From Anastatus disparis (lineage: Eukaryota; Arthropoda; Insecta; Hymenoptera; Eupelmidae), in the NCBI GenBank assembly GCA_017163975.1, contig JAFFSR010000251.1, positions 9,300,001 through 9,364,000 on the forward strand: 64,000 nt of DNA, given 5' to 3'. The position numbers were made by a program, and so were the translations under genes. How positions within the stretch are numbered: the first letter of the stretch is position 1; every line of letters starts with the position of its first letter. The notes under the pieces are model-generated. The model did not search any database. It was given only the letters and a program-made list of their open reading frames with translations, and was not told the DNA's origin. Below, piece after piece: positions 61,455 to 64,000 of the stretch.

Positions 61455-61726
61455 ATGATACTAGTGGCATAAGTAGCCTATTATGGCATCACGTGTATTA
61501 GCGCCCGAGCGAGGGTGATAATTTACGCCATGCATTAGGCCACTTATACCACGAGTATCATACGATATTTTATAGCACTGATTAACATAAATCCATTGTC
61601 ACGCCTGTCCGTGGCATTGGCAGTCCAAACGTAGCGAGGCCGATAAACCACGGTGCAATAATGGACTACTTGTGCCACTGATAGGCGTGACATAAATGCG
61701 GATTTATGCCACTATAAAGAAATATT
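61455..61726. mobile_element. compound palindromic element
   Basis: Two adjacent hairpins. The first is 61455-61562 (ATGATACTAGTGGCATAAGT against CCACTTATACCACGAGTATC). The second is 61564-61726 (ATAAATCCATTGTCACGCCT against AGGCGTGACATAAATGCGGA). Units from the first also pair with the inner part of the second (AGTGGCATAAGTAGCC against GGACTACTTGTGCCACT). The whole is richer in G+C than its flanks and built from repeated (A)GTGGCATAA-like blocks. Confidence 0.65.
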
Positions 61727-61729
61727 TTG

Positions 61730-64000
61730 TGGATATTTTTTTATAGATATCCATTATAACGTGAATAAAAAGAGTGCATAATAAGTAGTTTAGAAAAGGT
61801 TTGTAAATCTTAAAATTTAAGCATGCGCATATTTCATTGTGCTATAATATTTTATTAAAGGCCAAATATTAATCTGTACATTCAATAAGTATTGAATCAA
61901 TAACTGGCCCAATTATTTTATTTCTAAATAATGATCCATTAAATCAAACAAGTTTTAAAAAAACGCGAAAATTCACTAATTAAATTAGAAGGTTCTACAA
62001 AGAAAAAAGAGAAAAAATGTAAAAACCTGTCTCACAATCGATTATAATTCTATATTAATTAATTTATTTTGCTTAATATGAATTTTTTTCTTCTATTTGT
62101 GAAACTTTTCATGATAAAATGTTTAGAATTCAATGATAATAAGCATTTTTTAAAAATTTCTTTCATTAATTTATTTCCTGGTTTTCGCATTTCATCACTT
62201 CATGCAAAAAGCAACGTATCCTCTTTTTTTTTCTTTTTTTTAATTGAACGACACTCTCAAGAACGTTGATATACTATAACGATCATTGCAAACGTTTGCA
62301 ATTTACTGGGCCAGTGCATTCGGTGAGAGTATAACTACGTTGCTTCGCTAATTCGCTCGCGTGCGACACTTGTCACGCACGTTGGAGATCCTTATCACAA
62401 ATAGATGTCTCTAAATTGCAAAAGCATTTATATAGTTCAACTCCGAGGATACGTGATCAAAAGCAGCTTGACTTGCATTTTCTCTATATATACGGATTAC
62501 AGGATTGAAAGATAATGTCAATTTAGTTTATCTATAAATATTTTAATTTTTAAACGACATTAAAAGTACATTCCGAACCCATGACAACGTGATTTGAAAA
62601 AGCTTTTATTTCTATCGTGAAACAATATATCGGAAATTGCACCAAACAGTAGAATAAAGAGCTTTATACGTACAAAAAAAAGAATCCATGCTTTCAATCT
62701 CATTTTGATTTATCTAGCTTTCTACTGTTTTTTACAGTAATTTTTTTTCTTCTTTTTCCCTGTTCATTCATTGGATTATTTCTAAAAGCATATTGAAGTA
62801 ATACTAATATTACAAAGAAACTTTCTATGTACAGCTCCATTATATTTGAATTATATTTAACTTTTCAAATTGAGATTTGCTTTTGCATCATGAGAAATAT
62901 TTGACGAGATTTACTTTTAATCAGTAATAATACTTTGAAAGAAATTTTATGCTACAGCAATAAAGTATCAATCATCTTTGATAAAATTCTATTAGCTAAA
63001 ATTTTATTAAAGATATTTTGATACTAATGAGATTCCCAAAAGTTAATTACACAAAGAAACATTGACAAAGAAGCGGATCATTAGTACGAGTATTCAAAAC
63101 TAAAACAGCAGAATTATAAAACTTTCTTCTTTTTTAGAGACAAAAGCTACATCAGAAAATAACTCATGCGAGTCATCTGCACTTCGTATAATGAAGCAAA
63201 ACCAGCTATGACTTGAATATTTAAGTATTCGTATTTTATATATCTGCAACGACTACTATTCATACACAAACCCTTGACTCTAATACAACAGAAACATAAC
63301 CCTTGAAAAATACTTAGCTTGCTAAGGTGTATATTTTCTATATATTATATATTTCAAATTTTGTAAATAATTTGGATATGAATTTGAATTGTTGTATATA
63401 TTTTTCTTATCTTTATGTATAACAACAGTATACTACAGTATACTCTAAATATACGGCTGTTTATGTAACTGTAGGAATAAAATTCTTTACAACGGACTTG
63501 AGCCCTTTTCGCGTACTCTTTATTCTCATTTATTTCTATATTATAATTTAAGTATTCTATAACTATTCAAAGTGAAGGGTTATATTGAACGCATTTATTG
63601 AAGTATCATTATTATTATTATTTAAGAGCTAAAAAGAGAATAATTCGGTGTAAAAATACGTGAAAGAAGAATGTGGCCATATATCTAGAATTCAGTGTAG
63701 TAAGAAATACATGGTATGAGATACTGATTGATGTTTGCTTAGCGATTTAATATAGCGTATAGTAAGATAGAAATTTGCCTAATCTTGTGAAAATTTGTAT
63801 TCAGGTATATGAAAAGGGGATGAATAATTGCATAGGTGATGACTTGCCGAGCATCCAAGCTCATGATCATACAAATCGCTTTTCCAAGCCAAAGTGAAAA
63901 CGATGGTCTAGCGAAATTGATTGACGAATATGGACGCTGATGTTGCTGAAGCTCAGGTATATATAAGAGGATTAAAGTATATTTTTATATTAATGTATTA
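61730..64000. other. intron 2, no gene seen
   Basis: A+T-rich except for the balanced patch at 62282-62470 and a moderately balanced stretch near 63840-63960, in which no nAChR exon 2 motif was found. Confidence 0.55.
62282..62470. other. G+C-richer patch in intron 2
   Basis: Includes GCTAATTCGCTCGCGTGCGA and a short hairpin (CGTGCG...CGCACG, 62356-62380). Not repetitive within the window and no coding frame; a candidate conserved intronic element. Confidence 0.3.

Larger units (their letters stand above)
25600..64000 (-). other. nAChR alpha intron 2, 3' portion (incomplete, more than 38 kb)
   Basis: Everything on the plus-coordinate side of exon 3 up to the window end. Exon 2 of this family encodes the stretch with RLIRPV and ends near LSQLIDV; I looked for it on the minus strand and did not find it. 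The sequence is A+T-rich with scattered transposon remnants. Introns of this size in insects are often removed stepwise by recursive splicing; one weak candidate site is listed at 37600-37620. Confidence 0.8.

Noticed and set aside
63840..63960. Candidate nAChR exon 2
   Set aside because: Composition is exon-like but the RLIRPV and LSQLIDV motifs are absent on the minus strand.

Overview
This window is A+T-rich eukaryotic DNA. It is almost entirely intron, from the middle of one very large gene transcribed on the minus strand. Two short exons are certain by sequence. A 45-bp exon (25555-25599) and a 110-bp exon (9998-10107) join in frame to give ...NLKNQIMTTNLWVEQ followed by [17 protein letters not shown]... 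and ...[11 protein letters not shown]. This is the N-terminal extracellular part of an insect nicotinic acetylcholine receptor alpha subunit, best matched from memory to alpha4 (alpha2 is the main alternative). The 45/110-bp exon sizes and phases are those of exons 3 and 4 across nAChR genes. The organism is therefore an insect or close arthropod. The base composition and tRNA-derived SINEs fit, for example, a hymenopteran, but the order cannot be fixed from two exons.

Layout along the + strand, which is opposite to transcription: 1-9997 is the upstream part of intron 4 (exon 5 lies beyond position 1). Positions 9998-10107 are exon 4. Positions 10108-25554 are the complete 15.4-kb intron 3. 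Positions 25555-25599 are exon 3. Positions 25600-64000 are at least 38 kb of intron 2 (exons 2 and 1 lie beyond 64000). No other gene is credible. The open reading frames present are short and mostly rich in Phe/Lys/Leu/Ser, as expected from A+T-rich and poly-pyrimidine DNA.

The introns carry a rich set of small non-autonomous mobile elements. One tRNA-derived SINE family has about eight copies, some truncated and one split by a later insertion. A second, unrelated tRNA-derived SINE is at 51918-52127. At least nine inverted-repeat or foldback elements are present, several with clear target-site duplications: 9 bp (10831-11478), TTAA (22458-22831) and TA (13347-14179, 14506-15331, 60899-61026). 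No transposase or reverse transcriptase coding sequence was seen, so all would depend on proteins encoded elsewhere.

A few islands of higher G+C content and C-rich tracts stand out. One C-rich cluster lies just downstream of the exon 4 donor and is a candidate splicing element, because exon 4 of insect alpha4 is known to be alternatively spliced. I found no convincing previously undescribed biological system. The most interesting observations are the nested SINE/MITE insertion, the long-arm 9-bp-TSD foldback, the compound four-arm palindrome at 61455-61726, an exact 34-bp duplication carrying a donor-like site, and the C-rich exon-4-proximal element.
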